Counted from the first letter of the stretch, positions 1 through 6,212 are shown. The stretch: 7,503 bases of DNA from DASPKW01 sp038244055 (GCA_038244055.1 JBBRTW010000371.1:1-7503), one strand, 5' to 3'. Translations and numbers: made by a program. Notes: generated by a model from the sequence alone, not told the origin.

Positions 1-11
1 AGCAACCTAAC

Positions 12-105
12 AACTCGCTTCCCCCCCGCTTTAACTCGCAACTCGCAACCCTCTACCCTCTACCCTCTACTCTCACATTTAACATTTACCATCTCCACAT
101 TTAAC
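12..105. repeat. Tandem heptamer repeat tract with changing unit
   Basis: The unit AACTCGC occurs at 12-18 and in tandem at 33-46. It passes in phase into AACCCTC (47-53), TACCCTC (54-60 and 61-67) and TACTCTC (68-74), then ACATTTA at 75-81 and 82-88. A further ACATTTA lies at 97-103, directly before the ATG at 106. A run of seven C interrupts the tract at 21-27. All units are seven bases long although the sequence changes, which suggests replication slippage with unit drift. The TACCCTC unit returns at 3520-3540. The tract forms the whole visible upstream region of the first gene, and no Shine-Dalgarno sequence is evident in it. Confidence 0.85.
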
Positions 106-555
106 ATGCCCCCCATGCCCCCTTCCTGCCAACCTTATCGCGAGGCCTTTCACACCACCCTCCTGCGGACGGGCGCGATCGCGATCATCATCGGCGCGGC
201 GATCGCCCGGCCATGGGCATCGGGCGGGCTTGCCCGCTGGTCCGGGGCTACGCTCATCGCGCTCTGGCCGGCGCTGGGGGGGCACTTTGTGGAGTTGTTT
301 TTTCTCAATGTGCTCCGGCCGCGCATTCCCGCGGCCCGGGCCGTGCAGATTCTGGCGCGGATCTTGGTCTGGTTCATTGGCGGCGCGCTGCTGGCGCGGG
401 CCATGGCCTGGACCGCCACCCTCCTGGCGGGACCCCGGCCCGCGCCGTGGCTCGTCTGGTGGCTCGGGGGGCTCGGCTTCATTGGCATCGAACTGGTTGT
501 CCACCTGTTCCTCCAGATTCGCGGCCGGGCCAGCTTCTACAATGGCCGGGGTTAG
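106..555 (+). CDS. Small four-helix integral membrane protein, function unknown
   Basis: This encodes 149 residues that I do not recognise as a named family. Four hydrophobic segments are visible at about 19-35, 47-66, 80-107 and 114-136. The short loops carry arginines (R71, R73, R78, R111, R139), so it is most likely an inner-membrane protein. The stretch GGHFVELFFLNVLRPR (58-73), at the end of helix 2 and the loop after it, is the most motif-like part, with a charged H60/E63 pair inside the membrane region. The ATG at 106 is the first in frame. A second ATG at 115 (M4) is equally possible, because neither has a clear ribosome binding site and the heptamer tract runs right up to the start. 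A GC-rich hairpin follows the stop by 5 nt. Overlapping long reading frames on the other strand were judged shadows, because only this frame gives a coherent membrane topology. Confidence 0.72.
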   Translation: MPPMPPSCQPYREAFHTTLLRTGAIAIIIGAAIARPWASGGLARWSGATLIALWPALGGHFVELFFLNVLRPRIPAARAVQILARILVWFIGGALLARAMAWTATLLAGPRPAPWLVWWLGGLGFIGIELVVHLFLQIRGRASFYNGRG

Positions 556-560
556 AGCGC

Positions 561-575
561 GGGCGATAATCGCCC
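561..575 (+). terminator. GC-rich hairpin just after the first gene
   Basis: GGGCG (561-565) and CGCCC (571-575) form a perfect 5-bp stem around the loop ATAAT, and the symmetry continues through the loop (GGGCGAT-A-ATCGCCC). It begins 5 nt after the TAG stop at 553-555. No T-run follows, so it is not a canonical intrinsic terminator. It could slow polymerase or protect the 3' end of the message. Confidence 0.3.
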
Positions 576-658
576 CATCGCCATGGCCTTTCCAACAAAT
601 GAGGGGCGCGGTTTGGGCTGATGCGGAGAAGAAATTTGTTTGACAGCCTTGCCCCGGT

Positions 659-3379
659 ATGGCGAAAATCCCAATCCTCATCAACCGGGAGGACGGATTG
701 GCTTCTAAGAGGTGGTACGGGGTCGGGACCGGGGCGCTCGTGTTGTTGGCGGGCCAGCATCTGGCGCGCGCGGCCTCGGTGGATTGGGACCCGGACTCGG
801 CCAACTCCGGCATCCAGGGCGGGCCCGGTCTCTGGAATGGCACTTCCATGAACTGGGATAACGCCGGCGCGCGCACCGCCTGGAGCGGCCTGTTCAACAG
901 CAGCATCGCCGCCTTTTCCGGCACGCCCGGCGGGAACATCAACATCGCCGCCTCGGTGACGGCCGACAGCCTGCGCTTCGATGCCCCCGGCTTCACCATC
1001 GCGGCCCAGTCCAATTTCACACTGACGCTCTCTGGTGGTTCGATCATCGCCAATGCCGATGCCACGGTCTCCGCGCCGATCATCACCTCCGGCGCGCTGA
1101 CCAAGACCGGCGCGGGCATCCTCACGATGAGCGGCAGCAACTCGCTGGGCGGGAACCTCATCATCGGCGCGGGCACGCTGGCGGTGACGGCCGACAAATC
1201 GCTGGGCGTCACGACCAACGATGTCGAGCTCGCGACCGGCCGATTCCGCTATACGGGGACGGCGGATTACGCGATACCCTCGGGGCGGACATTCATCGTT
1301 GACCCCGCGGGCGGGGCGATCGATTCGGCCGGCGGGCTGGTTCGCCTCAGCGCCGCCGGGCAGCTTTCGGGATCGGGGACGCTCGCGAAATATGGCGGCA
1401 AATCCCTGGAGCTTTACGGTGCCAATGCGGCATTCAGCGGGCAGGTCAACATCGTCGAGGGAACGCTGGTTCTGGCCAATGCCTCGGCCATCAATGGCCG
1501 GCCGATGACGCTGGCGGGCGGCGGCGTATCGCTGCTGGCCGATGTTTCTTCGAACTTTGCCAGCGATGTGTCGGTGGGCGCGGATTCGACGCTGACTGTC
1601 GATCGCCTGACGATCCTGGCATCGCCCGGGCAGGGACATACGCTCGGCAACCTGAACGTGGCGGCCGGGTCGACGCTCACGATCGCCAGCAGCTACCTTT
1701 TTTATGCGCTGCCGAATAACGTGCAGGCCGATGGAACGATCGACCTGGTCGGCGCGGGGTTGACCGTGCGCGGGAGCTTGAGCGGCGCGGGCGCGATCAG
1801 GGTGGGGGCTTTCTCGGCGGGTGTCGAAAGCCTGGCGGCGGGGCTGGTGTTTTCGGGCGGCGGGACGCGGACTTTCGCCAACCCCCTGCTGGCGGATGAT
1901 GCGGAGGCGGGGCGGGTGGTGGTGGGCGTCGCGGCGGGAACCTCGGCGGTTTATGGCGGCACATGGAGCGGCGGCGGATCGTCGGCCGAGAACTACATCA
2001 TCTTGAAGGATGGCGGCGCGTTCACGCTGGGGGCGGGGGCGCGGATCAACACGATCGCGGCGGATCGCAAATCGCTGCGGACGTTGCACGTTCTCGGCAG
2101 CGGCGATGGAAATATGGTCGAGCTGGCAAGCGGGTTTATCGCCGATCGCTCGGCCGGCGGGACCGTGGCGGATGGACTGGGGGCGATCGAAGTGCGCGGG
2201 GCGACACTGGTCACGCGCTCGACGGCGGGGCTGCCGGTGGTGAGCAAGCTCGATCCCGCAGGTGCCACCCATCGCGCGGGGTTGATCCTTTTTTCGGGGA
2301 CCTCGGCGGCCGGGTGGAAAGTCGCCAGCGCGGCGCAGGTGTACGATGGCGGGGTCATGGTTGGCGCGGCGACGACGATTCAGACGGATGTAAACCTCAC
2401 CCACACCGGAAGCGCCACGGGGAAGTACGACAATCAATTCCAAATCGGCGGCGGCGGAAGTGTTGCAAAAACCGGCGCGGGGTGGCTGGTTTTGTCCGGC
2501 AGCCAGGGGTACGGGGGCGGGACGAGCCTGGCGGTAAGTGCGGGTGGTGTGCGCTTCACAACCGATCCTGGCGCGGGATGGTGGGCCGGGAACTACGCGC
2601 GGGCGGCGGATGGGAGCATCGCCGCCGCGCCGGTGGCCGCCGCGACACTCGCAATCGATGTTGCCACCGGCGCGCAGGTGGAATTCGCGACCGCGCTGAG
2701 CCAGATCGCCGCGCTGGCGGTTGCCGCGGGCGGCACGGCGCGGGTGAATCTGTCCGCGCCGGTGGGTTCGAATACGCTGGTCACAAAGTCGCTGTCGATC
2801 GATCCCGGCGGGCGGCTCGACATCGCGAACAACCGGCTGGTGCTGGATTACGATGGCGCGGCGGGGCCGGCGCTAGCGTCTCTGGCCGGGCTGGTCGCGC
2901 GGGGGCGCAATGCCGGCGGTGTCTTGTGGCAGGGAGATGGGCTGACCAGCGGCAGCGCCAGCGGGACCGACTTTGTCATTGGGTTCGGCGAGGCTTCGGA
3001 TCTATTCCACATCAGCGGCGCGCAAACGGGCTCCTTCGGGTCGGCCACGGTCGATTCAACCAGCATCCTGGCGCGCTGGACCATCGCCGGGGATGCGGAT
3101 CTGGATGGGGGCGTCGGGCTGAACGATCTTCTGAGCCTCGCCAACCACTATGGCACGAGCGGGGCGACCTGGTCATCGGGCGATTTCGATTATGACGGCC
3201 TGGTGGGGTTGAACGATTTGTTGATCCTGGCCAACCATTATGGGAATGCTGTGGCTGCGCCGACGCCGGGGGCATTTCCGCGGGATGGACAGTCGATCGG
3301 AACGGTGCCTGAGCCGGGGTGGATTGGCGTGATGGGGGTGGTGGGGATGATGTTGGGGAGGAGGAGGGGGAGGCGTTGA
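659..3379 (+). CDS. Large secreted PATR-repeat protein with dockerin-like domain and PEP-CTERM sorting signal
   Basis: The product has 906 residues. Residues 1-38 read as a signal peptide: a basic start, a hydrophobic core VGTGALVLLAG (22-32), and an ARA cleavage site at 36-38. The long Gly/Ala/Ser/Thr-rich body resembles secreted beta-helix proteins. Autotransporter-associated (PATR-type) strand repeats are visible at about 144-176 (LTKTGAGILTMSG), 238-275 (GTLAKYGGKSLELYG) and 597-632 (VAKTGAGWLVLSG). A dockerin-like domain has two calcium-type loops, D812-D823 (DADLDGGVGLND) and D842-D853 (DFDYDGLVGLND), each followed by LLxLANHYG. The C-terminus is VPEP (883-886), a hydrophobic stretch and RRRGRR, the classic PEP-CTERM tail that an exosortase would process. 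There is no outer-membrane beta-barrel, so it is not an autotransporter despite the repeat name. The ATG at 659 is supported by the signal peptide, but the ribosome binding site is weak (GGAGAAG at about 624-630, far upstream). Its ligand or role is unknown; a cell-surface or matrix structural role is inferred. The stop lies within the first unit of a heptamer array. Confidence 0.92.
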   Translation: MAKIPILINREDGLASKRWYGVGTGALVLLAGQHLARAASVDWDPDSANSGIQGGPGLWNGTSMNWDNAGARTAWSGLFNSSIAAFSGTPGGNINIAASVTADSLRFDAPGFTIAAQSNFTLTLSGGSIIANADATVSAPIITSGALTKTGAGILTMSGSNSLGGNLIIGAGTLAVTADKSLGVTTNDVELATGRFRYTGTADYAIPSGRTFIVDPAGGAIDSAGGLVRLSAAGQLSGSGTLAKYGGKSLELYGANAAFSGQVNIVEGTLVLANASAINGRPMTLAGGGVSLLADVSSNFASDVSVGADSTLTVDRLTILASPGQGHTLGNLNVAAGSTLTIASSYLFYALPNNVQADGTIDLVGAGLTVRGSLSGAGAIRVGAFSAGVESLAAGLVFSGGGTRTFANPLLADDAEAGRVVVGVAAGTSAVYGGTWSGGGSSAENYIILKDGGAFTLGAGARINTIAADRKSLRTLHVLGSGDGNMVELASGFIADRSAGGTVADGLGAIEVRGATLVTRSTAGLPVVSKLDPAGATHRAGLILFSGTSAAGWKVASAAQVYDGGVMVGAATTIQTDVNLTHTGSATGKYDNQFQIGGGGSVAKTGAGWLVLSGSQGYGGGTSLAVSAGGVRFTTDPGAGWWAGNYARAADGSIAAAPVAAATLAIDVATGAQVEFATALSQIAALAVAAGGTARVNLSAPVGSNTLVTKSLSIDPGGRLDIANNRLVLDYDGAAGPALASLAGLVARGRNAGGVLWQGDGLTSGSASGTDFVIGFGEASDLFHISGAQTGSFGSATVDSTSILARWTIAGDADLDGGVGLNDLLSLANHYGTSGATWSSGDFDYDGLVGLNDLLILANHYGNAVAAPTPGAFPRDGQSIGTVPEPGWIGVMGVVGMMLGRRRGRR

Positions 3380-3540
3380 GGGTTGAGGGTTGTGGCATGA
3401 AGTGGGCAACAATTGCGGATTTCGGATTGCGGATTGTGGATTGAAATGCGGTTTTCAATCCGCAATCCGCAATCCGCAATCCGCAATCCACAATCCGAAA
3501 TCACCCCCTCTCCATCCTCTACCCTCTACCCTCTACCCTC
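3375..3540. repeat. Nested heptamer palindrome between convergent genes
   Basis: The left side holds GTTGAGG twice (3375-3388) and GTTGTGG (3389-3395), then GGATTTC, GGATTGC, GGATTGT and GGATTGA in tandem (3417-3444). The right side holds CAATCCG four times (3456-3483), CAATCCA (3484-3490) and CAATCCG (3491-3497), then CATCCTC (3513-3519) and TACCCTC three times (3520-3540). The inner arms are reverse complements of each other. The outer arms (GAGGGTT units against TACCCTC units) are also nearly complementary, so the region is a palindrome within a palindrome. Because the arms are tandem, pairing can occur in several registers. It fills almost the whole 173-nt gap between two tail-to-tail genes and may act as a bidirectional terminator. 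Confidence 0.88.
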
Positions 3541-3552
3541 GGTTCATTCTTC

Positions 3553-4164
3553 TTATTGGTTGGCGGCAACGCCGAGGCGGGCGATGAAGTGGAGGCCTCG
3601 GCCGAACCACCAGTTGCTCCACCATGGGTAGAGGCCGATGCGGCGCACCCACTGTTCGACTTTGAATCCGCGGCGGGCGATCATTTCATCCCAGCGCCAT
3701 TTTGGCCAGTAATTCCCGGGAATGGGGACGCCATGTTTGGCGTTGCCGACGTGATCCATGAACCGAAGGGTCGGCCCGGCCAGCCAGCCATTGCGGGTGT
3801 GATCCTTGATGACGATGCACTTGCGCGCCACCCGCGCGGCTTCGGCGATGAGGATTTCGGGGTCATCGGTGTGATGCAGGACGTCGACGAACATCACGGC
3901 ATCGAAGGAGCGGTCGGGGCAGTCGATGTGAATGCCATCGAAGGCGCGGACGGGGATGTGGGTTTGCGGGCGCACCAGCAAGTCGATTCCTTCGATCTTC
4001 AAATCGGGACGGCGGTCGGACACCAGCTTGGCGAGCAGGCCATCGCCCGAGCCGACATCGAGCACCGATGCATCCGGCGGGAGGAGCCGCGCGAAATGGT
4101 CGGCCAGGACGCGCACGCGGCGGGAATGGACCATGCTGGTGTGAATGCGATCGATGAAGGCCAT
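3553..4164 (-). CDS. Class I SAM-dependent methyltransferase
   Basis: This is a 203-residue Rossmann-fold methyltransferase, resembling the Methyltransf_11/25 type. Motif I, the SAM-binding glycine loop, is VLDVGSGDG (34-42). The acidic residue that would bind the ribose hydroxyls is D61 in IEGIDLL. Motif II/IV is SFDAVMFVDVLHH (87-99), followed by DDP and the helix PEILIAEAARVAR, typical of small-molecule or lipid methyltransferases. The region LRFMDHVGNAKHGVPIPGNYW (133-153) looks like the substrate-binding part. The C-terminus is rich in Trp and hydrophobic residues (LYPWWSNWWFGRG, 178-190), which could let it sit on the membrane and act on a lipid-linked or hydrophobic substrate; that is inference. 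The ATG at 4164 gives a normal N-terminus for the family, but I see no good ribosome binding site. It is transcribed alone, convergent with the PATR protein gene. The methyl acceptor cannot be told from sequence. Confidence 0.93.
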   Translation of the reverse strand: MAFIDRIHTSMVHSRRVRVLADHFARLLPPDASVLDVGSGDGLLAKLVSDRRPDLKIEGIDLLVRPQTHIPVRAFDGIHIDCPDRSFDAVMFVDVLHHTDDPEILIAEAARVARKCIVIKDHTRNGWLAGPTLRFMDHVGNAKHGVPIPGNYWPKWRWDEMIARRGFKVEQWVRRIGLYPWWSNWWFGRGLHFIARLGVAANQ

Positions 4165-4305
4165 GGAGGGATGCGAGTCTAAATGATCGCGGCTTTTTCG
4201 CCAGCGGGGATGAATGCCGGGAATGGGATGGTCGTCCGCGAAGATTTGAATGGCGGGGCGGACTGGGATGAGCTAGGCTGGTGCCTGTGGAGAAGACGGT
4301 CGGGC

Positions 4306-4394
4306 GTGGGCAGGATGCTTGTGCTGGTCATCATCATCGGACATGGGCAGGATGCTTGGGATGTTCGATATCGGACATGGGCAGGATGCCCATG
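4306..4394 (+). repeat. Three copies of a GGGCAGGATGC intergenic repeat, the last a hairpin
   Basis: The core TGGGCAGGATGCTTG occurs at about 4307-4321 and 4344-4358. A third copy at 4376-4394 reads CATGGGC-AGGAT-GCCCATG, a perfect 7-bp stem with a 5-nt loop. The copies begin about 37 and 34 nt apart, and copies 2 and 3 are each preceded by TCGGACA. In translation this type gives strings such as GQDA and MGRMPM, which I recall as common spurious peptides in planctomycete-like genomes. The last copy ends 19 nt before the ATG at 4414. The rest of the divergent gap (4165-4305) shows no gene or repeat I can support; promoters for both flanking genes should lie here but I cannot place them. Confidence 0.8.
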
Positions 4395-4402
4395 CTACAT
4401 TT

Positions 4403-4408
4403 GAGAGG
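4403..4408 (+). promoter_or_regulatory. Ribosome binding site of the 131-residue membrane protein
   Basis: GAGAGG lies 5 nt before the ATG at 4414. This is one of the clearer Shine-Dalgarno-like sequences in the window and fixes the start, excluding the overlapping frame that begins at 4183 and reads through the repeats. Confidence 0.6.
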
Positions 4409-4413
4409 CTTTT

Positions 4414-4809
4414 ATGAAATCGCTTGGGCCGATTCGGCTGCTTTTTGTGTTCAGCGGACTTTATGATGCGGTGATTGGGGCGGCGTTTGTCGTGGCCGGG
4501 CCATCGCTGTTCAGCTATTTCAATATTGCGCCGCCGAACCATTTTGGGTATGTGCGTTTTCCGGCGCTGCTGCTGGTGGTGTTTGGGATGATGTTCTTCG
4601 CGGTGGCGGCGCGGCCGCAGACGAACCGGAATCTCATTCCTTACGGGATCGGGTTGAAACTGAGCTACGGGGCGACGGTGGTTTATTACTGGATGACCGG
4701 GGGCGTGCCGAATCTGTGGAAGCCGTTCGCGATCGCGGATCTTTTGTTCATCGCACTATTCGCGTGGGCTTACGCGGCGATTGGGCGGGGATCATCGTCG
4801 CGGCGGTGA
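4414..4809 (+). CDS. Four-helix membrane protein, function unknown
   Basis: The product has 131 residues with hydrophobic segments at about 7-28, 48-66, 75-93 and 104-123, and a basic, serine-rich tail (GRGSSSRR). I do not recognise a named family. The most distinctive stretch is NRNLIPYGIGLKLSYG (71-86), leading into helix 3 with polar and aromatic residues, followed by the loop TGGVPNLWKP (95-104). No catalytic motif is visible. By its size and short loops it is probably a small inner-membrane protein. It has a good ribosome binding site at 4403-4408. It is divergent from the methyltransferase and is followed by about 290 nt of repeat-bearing sequence, so it is probably transcribed on its own. 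A run of eight G (4815-4822) follows the stop closely. Confidence 0.8.
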   Translation: MKSLGPIRLLFVFSGLYDAVIGAAFVVAGPSLFSYFNIAPPNHFGYVRFPALLLVVFGMMFFAVAARPQTNRNLIPYGIGLKLSYGATVVYYWMTGGVPNLWKPFAIADLLFIALFAWAYAAIGRGSSSRR

Positions 4810-4921
4810 GCAACGGGGGGGGAGGTGGCGGGGTAGGGAGTGGGCGGCCTGAACTTCGGACGCGGCACGGTCTTTGGAGAATTGCAGCAGAGCAGGTTAG
4901 TTTCCCGGCTGTGGACGCGAG

Positions 4922-4985
4922 AGGGTCAGGAGCCGGGCGACAACTTTCGGCGAGGTAGCGTCTTTGGTGGCCGGCTCCTGACCCT
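4922..4985. repeat. MITE/REP-like unit with perfect 15-bp terminal inverted repeats
   Basis: AGGGTCAGGAGCCGG (4922-4936) is the exact reverse complement of CCGGCTCCTGACCCT (4971-4985), with 34 nt between them. The 64-nt unit could fold into one long hairpin. It encodes no protein. Its compact size and perfect ends fit a dispersed REP- or MITE-type element, though no target-site duplication is obvious. The surrounding gap (4810-5099) contains no gene that I can support. Confidence 0.75.
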
Positions 4986-5062
4986 GGCGAACCGGCCCTC
5001 ACCCCCGCCCTCGTATCTTGCTCTCCCGAGTGCAAGAGAGGGAATAGGCGCGGTGGCGATTC

Positions 5063-5080
5063 TGGTGGCCGGCTCCTGAC
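5063..5080. repeat. Second copy of the right end of the repeat unit
   Basis: The 18-nt sequence TGGTGGCCGGCTCCTGAC is identical to 4965-4982, the right end of the unit at 4922-4985. Here no left arm accompanies it. It is either a solo end or the remnant of a second unit. The intervening sequence (4990-5045) has a Pro/Ser-type GC repeat (CCCTCACCCCCGCCCTC) and GAGAGGGA, resembling another widespread intergenic repeat. Confidence 0.75.
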
Positions 5081-5099
5081 ACTGAGGAATTTTGATCCC

Positions 5100-5486
5100 A
5101 TGAGTTCCACGCAATCAAATACGCCCGCTGAAATCGGTCATGCCGCGCCGGGGACTCCGACAGCGCCATCGTACGCGGCGGCGGGTTGCGCTGGGGATTT
5201 CTTTCTCCAGTTGGCTCATCGGGCGGCCGCGGTGGCGATCATTTTGCTGGCGGCGCTAGTGGCGTTTTATTGCATGCCCAAGCCGCCATCGTTTATGCAG
5301 TGGATTCGCCCACTCTCCTGCGGGATGGCGGCCACTGCGGGAATCATTGCAATGGGAGTCATTCTTCTGAATCGTCGCGGATCGGGAGTTCGCGGCGACG
5401 GATCGCGCCTTGCCGTGGCATCGGCGGCGATCATTCTGCTGAACTTCGCGTTGCCGCCGGTCATCAAACTGTTTCAATTGGGCTGA
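5100..5486 (+). CDS. Three-helix membrane protein with disordered N-terminus, function unknown
   Basis: The product has 128 residues. Residues 1-30 are rich in Ala, Pro, Ser and Thr and look disordered. Three hydrophobic segments follow at about 41-58, 72-91 and 104-121, with a basic loop NRRGSGVRGDGSR (91-103) that would face the cytoplasm. No named family or catalytic motif is recognised. The ATG at 5100 is preceded by GAGGA at 5084-5088, 11 nt away, which is acceptable. It lies 98 nt upstream of tadA on the same strand, with an inverted repeat between them, so co-transcription is possible but not shown. With the proteins at 106, 4414 and 6218 it is one of four small membrane proteins of unknown function in this window. 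Confidence 0.75.
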   Translation: MSSTQSNTPAEIGHAAPGTPTAPSYAAAGCAGDFFLQLAHRAAAVAIILLAALVAFYCMPKPPSFMQWIRPLSCGMAATAGIIAMGVILLNRRGSGVRGDGSRLAVASAAIILLNFALPPVIKLFQLG

Positions 5487-5502
5487 TTGCGATCGCCGCC
5501 AT

Positions 5503-5546
5503 CCGGGACGGCGCTCTGTCGCTGCGCTGGCGGCGCTCTGTCCCGG
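5503..5546. repeat. Inverted repeat enclosing a 12-bp direct repeat
   Basis: CCGGGAC (5503-5509) pairs perfectly with GTCCCGG (5540-5546). Inside, CGGCGCTCTGTC is repeated exactly at 5509-5520 and 5531-5542. It lies between the 128-residue membrane protein gene and tadA. Only a weak T-rich stretch (CTTGTT) follows, so a terminator role is uncertain. It may be another dispersed intergenic repeat. Confidence 0.6.
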
Positions 5547-5584
5547 CTTGTTAGAAGGCGCGAGATCGCGCGTGGTGAATTGGA

Positions 5585-6052
5585 ATGTCCCCTCCCGAAC
5601 TCATGCTGCTCGCCATGGAACAGGCCCGGTTGGCGCTGGCTTGGGATGAAGTGCCGATCGGCTGCGCGATCTATCACCATCCCACCGACCGCATTATCGC
5701 GGCGGCCCATAACCGGCGGATTCTGGATTGCGACCCCACCGCCCACGCGGAAATCCTGGCGATTCGACAGGCGGCCGGGGCGCTGGGGGACTGGCGGCTG
5801 GAAGCTACGACGATGGCGGTGACGCTGGAGCCGTGTCCGATGTGCGCCGGGGCGATCGTCAATGCGCGGATTCCCCGGCTGGTTTTTGGATGCTCGGACC
5901 CCAAGGCGGGGGCGGTGCGGTCTCTGTTTCAGCTTTGCTCCGATCCGCGGCTGAATCATCGGGTGGAGATCGAGGGCGGGGTGCTGGGGGAGGAATGCGG
6001 GCGGATGCTCACGGAATTTTTCGCGGGCAAGCGGGCGCTGGGGAAGAAATAG
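5585..6052 (+). CDS. tadA: tRNA-specific adenosine deaminase TadA
   Basis: This is a 155-residue zinc-dependent deaminase. TadA converts adenosine at the wobble position 34 of tRNA-Arg(ACG) to inosine in the cytoplasm, so that one tRNA reads several CGN codons. The active site is intact: H54 and the proton-shuttling E56 in PTAHAEILA (51-59), and C84 and C87 in EPCPMCAGA (82-90), which with H54 hold the zinc. N43 in AHNR matches the asparagine of TadA enzymes. The later part, with GAVRSLF (109-115) and NHRVEIEGGVLGEEC (124-138), follows TadA rather than guanine deaminase or cytidine deaminase. The length is close to bacterial TadA, some of which are about 156 residues. The start at 5585 gives the usual N-terminus, although the ribosome binding site is poor. 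The neighbours are unrelated membrane proteins, so the context adds nothing to the assignment. Confidence 0.93.
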   Translation: MSPPELMLLAMEQARLALAWDEVPIGCAIYHHPTDRIIAAAHNRRILDCDPTAHAEILAIRQAAGALGDWRLEATTMAVTLEPCPMCAGAIVNARIPRLVFGCSDPKAGAVRSLFQLCSDPRLNHRVEIEGGVLGEECGRMLTEFFAGKRALGKK

Positions 6053-6141
6053 GATTACCGGCCGTAGCGCCCGGCCCGGTCGGGTGATCCCGCACGGTCC
6101 TGCGCGACATATCCGTCACGTTGGACGGCATCTGGGCGGGT

Positions 6142-6212
6142 GGCGGGGCAATTTGGTAAACCTCCGGACGCAAGTCCTCGCCAGCATCCGGCCGATAAAA
6201 TTGGGCGAGGAC
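6142..6212 (+). promoter_or_regulatory. Candidate RNA switch hiding the ribosome binding site of the next gene
   Basis: GTCCTCGCC (6174-6182) is perfectly complementary to GGCGAGGAC (6204-6212), which contains the Shine-Dalgarno GAGG (6207-6210) of the ATG at 6218; the loop is 21 nt. The same CCTCGCC (6176-6182) can instead pair with GGCGGGG (6142-6148), with one G-U pair, which would free the ribosome binding site. The two helices are mutually exclusive. A small hairpin with a GCAA tetraloop (GGAC-GCAA-GTCC, 6166-6177) also competes. CAATTT (6149-6154) and AAATTG (6198-6203) are complementary too. It does not fit a riboswitch class I can name. The upstream part of the gap (6053-6141) holds a 5-bp hairpin, CCGTC/GACGG (6113-6128), and nothing else I can support. 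Confidence 0.4.

Noticed and set aside
640..645. TTGACA as a -35 box for the PATR gene
   Set aside because: A -10 box at normal spacing would fall inside the coding region after the ATG at 659, and no TATAAT-like sequence is there.
479..2443. Long minus-strand open frame (654 codons) opposite the PATR protein, and another at 79-1218
   Set aside because: Composition is Arg/Pro/Gly-rich with no domain or topology. It is the expected antisense shadow of a GC-rich gene, and the plus-strand frame has a signal peptide, repeats and a sorting tail.
1963..3195. 410-codon plus-strand open frame overlapping the PATR gene
   Set aside because: It is an arginine- and glycine-rich shadow in another frame, with no recognisable domain and no start signal.
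3375..3540. Possible CRISPR array
   Set aside because: Units are 7 nt and contiguous, with inverted arms and no unique spacers of regular length.
3390..3631. Small open frames through the GGATTGC/CAATCCG region on both strands
   Set aside because: They translate tandem heptamers (repeating IRNPQSA or CGLRIAD type peptides) and are artefacts of repeats.
3556..4182. 208-codon plus-strand frame opposite the methyltransferase
   Set aside because: The minus-strand frame shows clear SAM-binding motifs; this one has no family features.
4183..4404. 73-codon open frame in the divergent gap
   Set aside because: Much of it translates the three GGGCAGGATGC repeats, it lacks a ribosome binding site, and it ends just before the well-supported start at 4414.
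6149..6191. Resemblance to a GEMM-I (cyclic di-GMP) riboswitch: TAAACC, GGACGCAA and ATCCGGCC in order
   Set aside because: The consensus stretch GCAAACC followed by GGACGCAAAGCC is not met; GCAAGTCC replaces GCAAAGCC, and the two-helix layout with tetraloop and receptor does not form convincingly. Only a generic switch-like fold is claimed.
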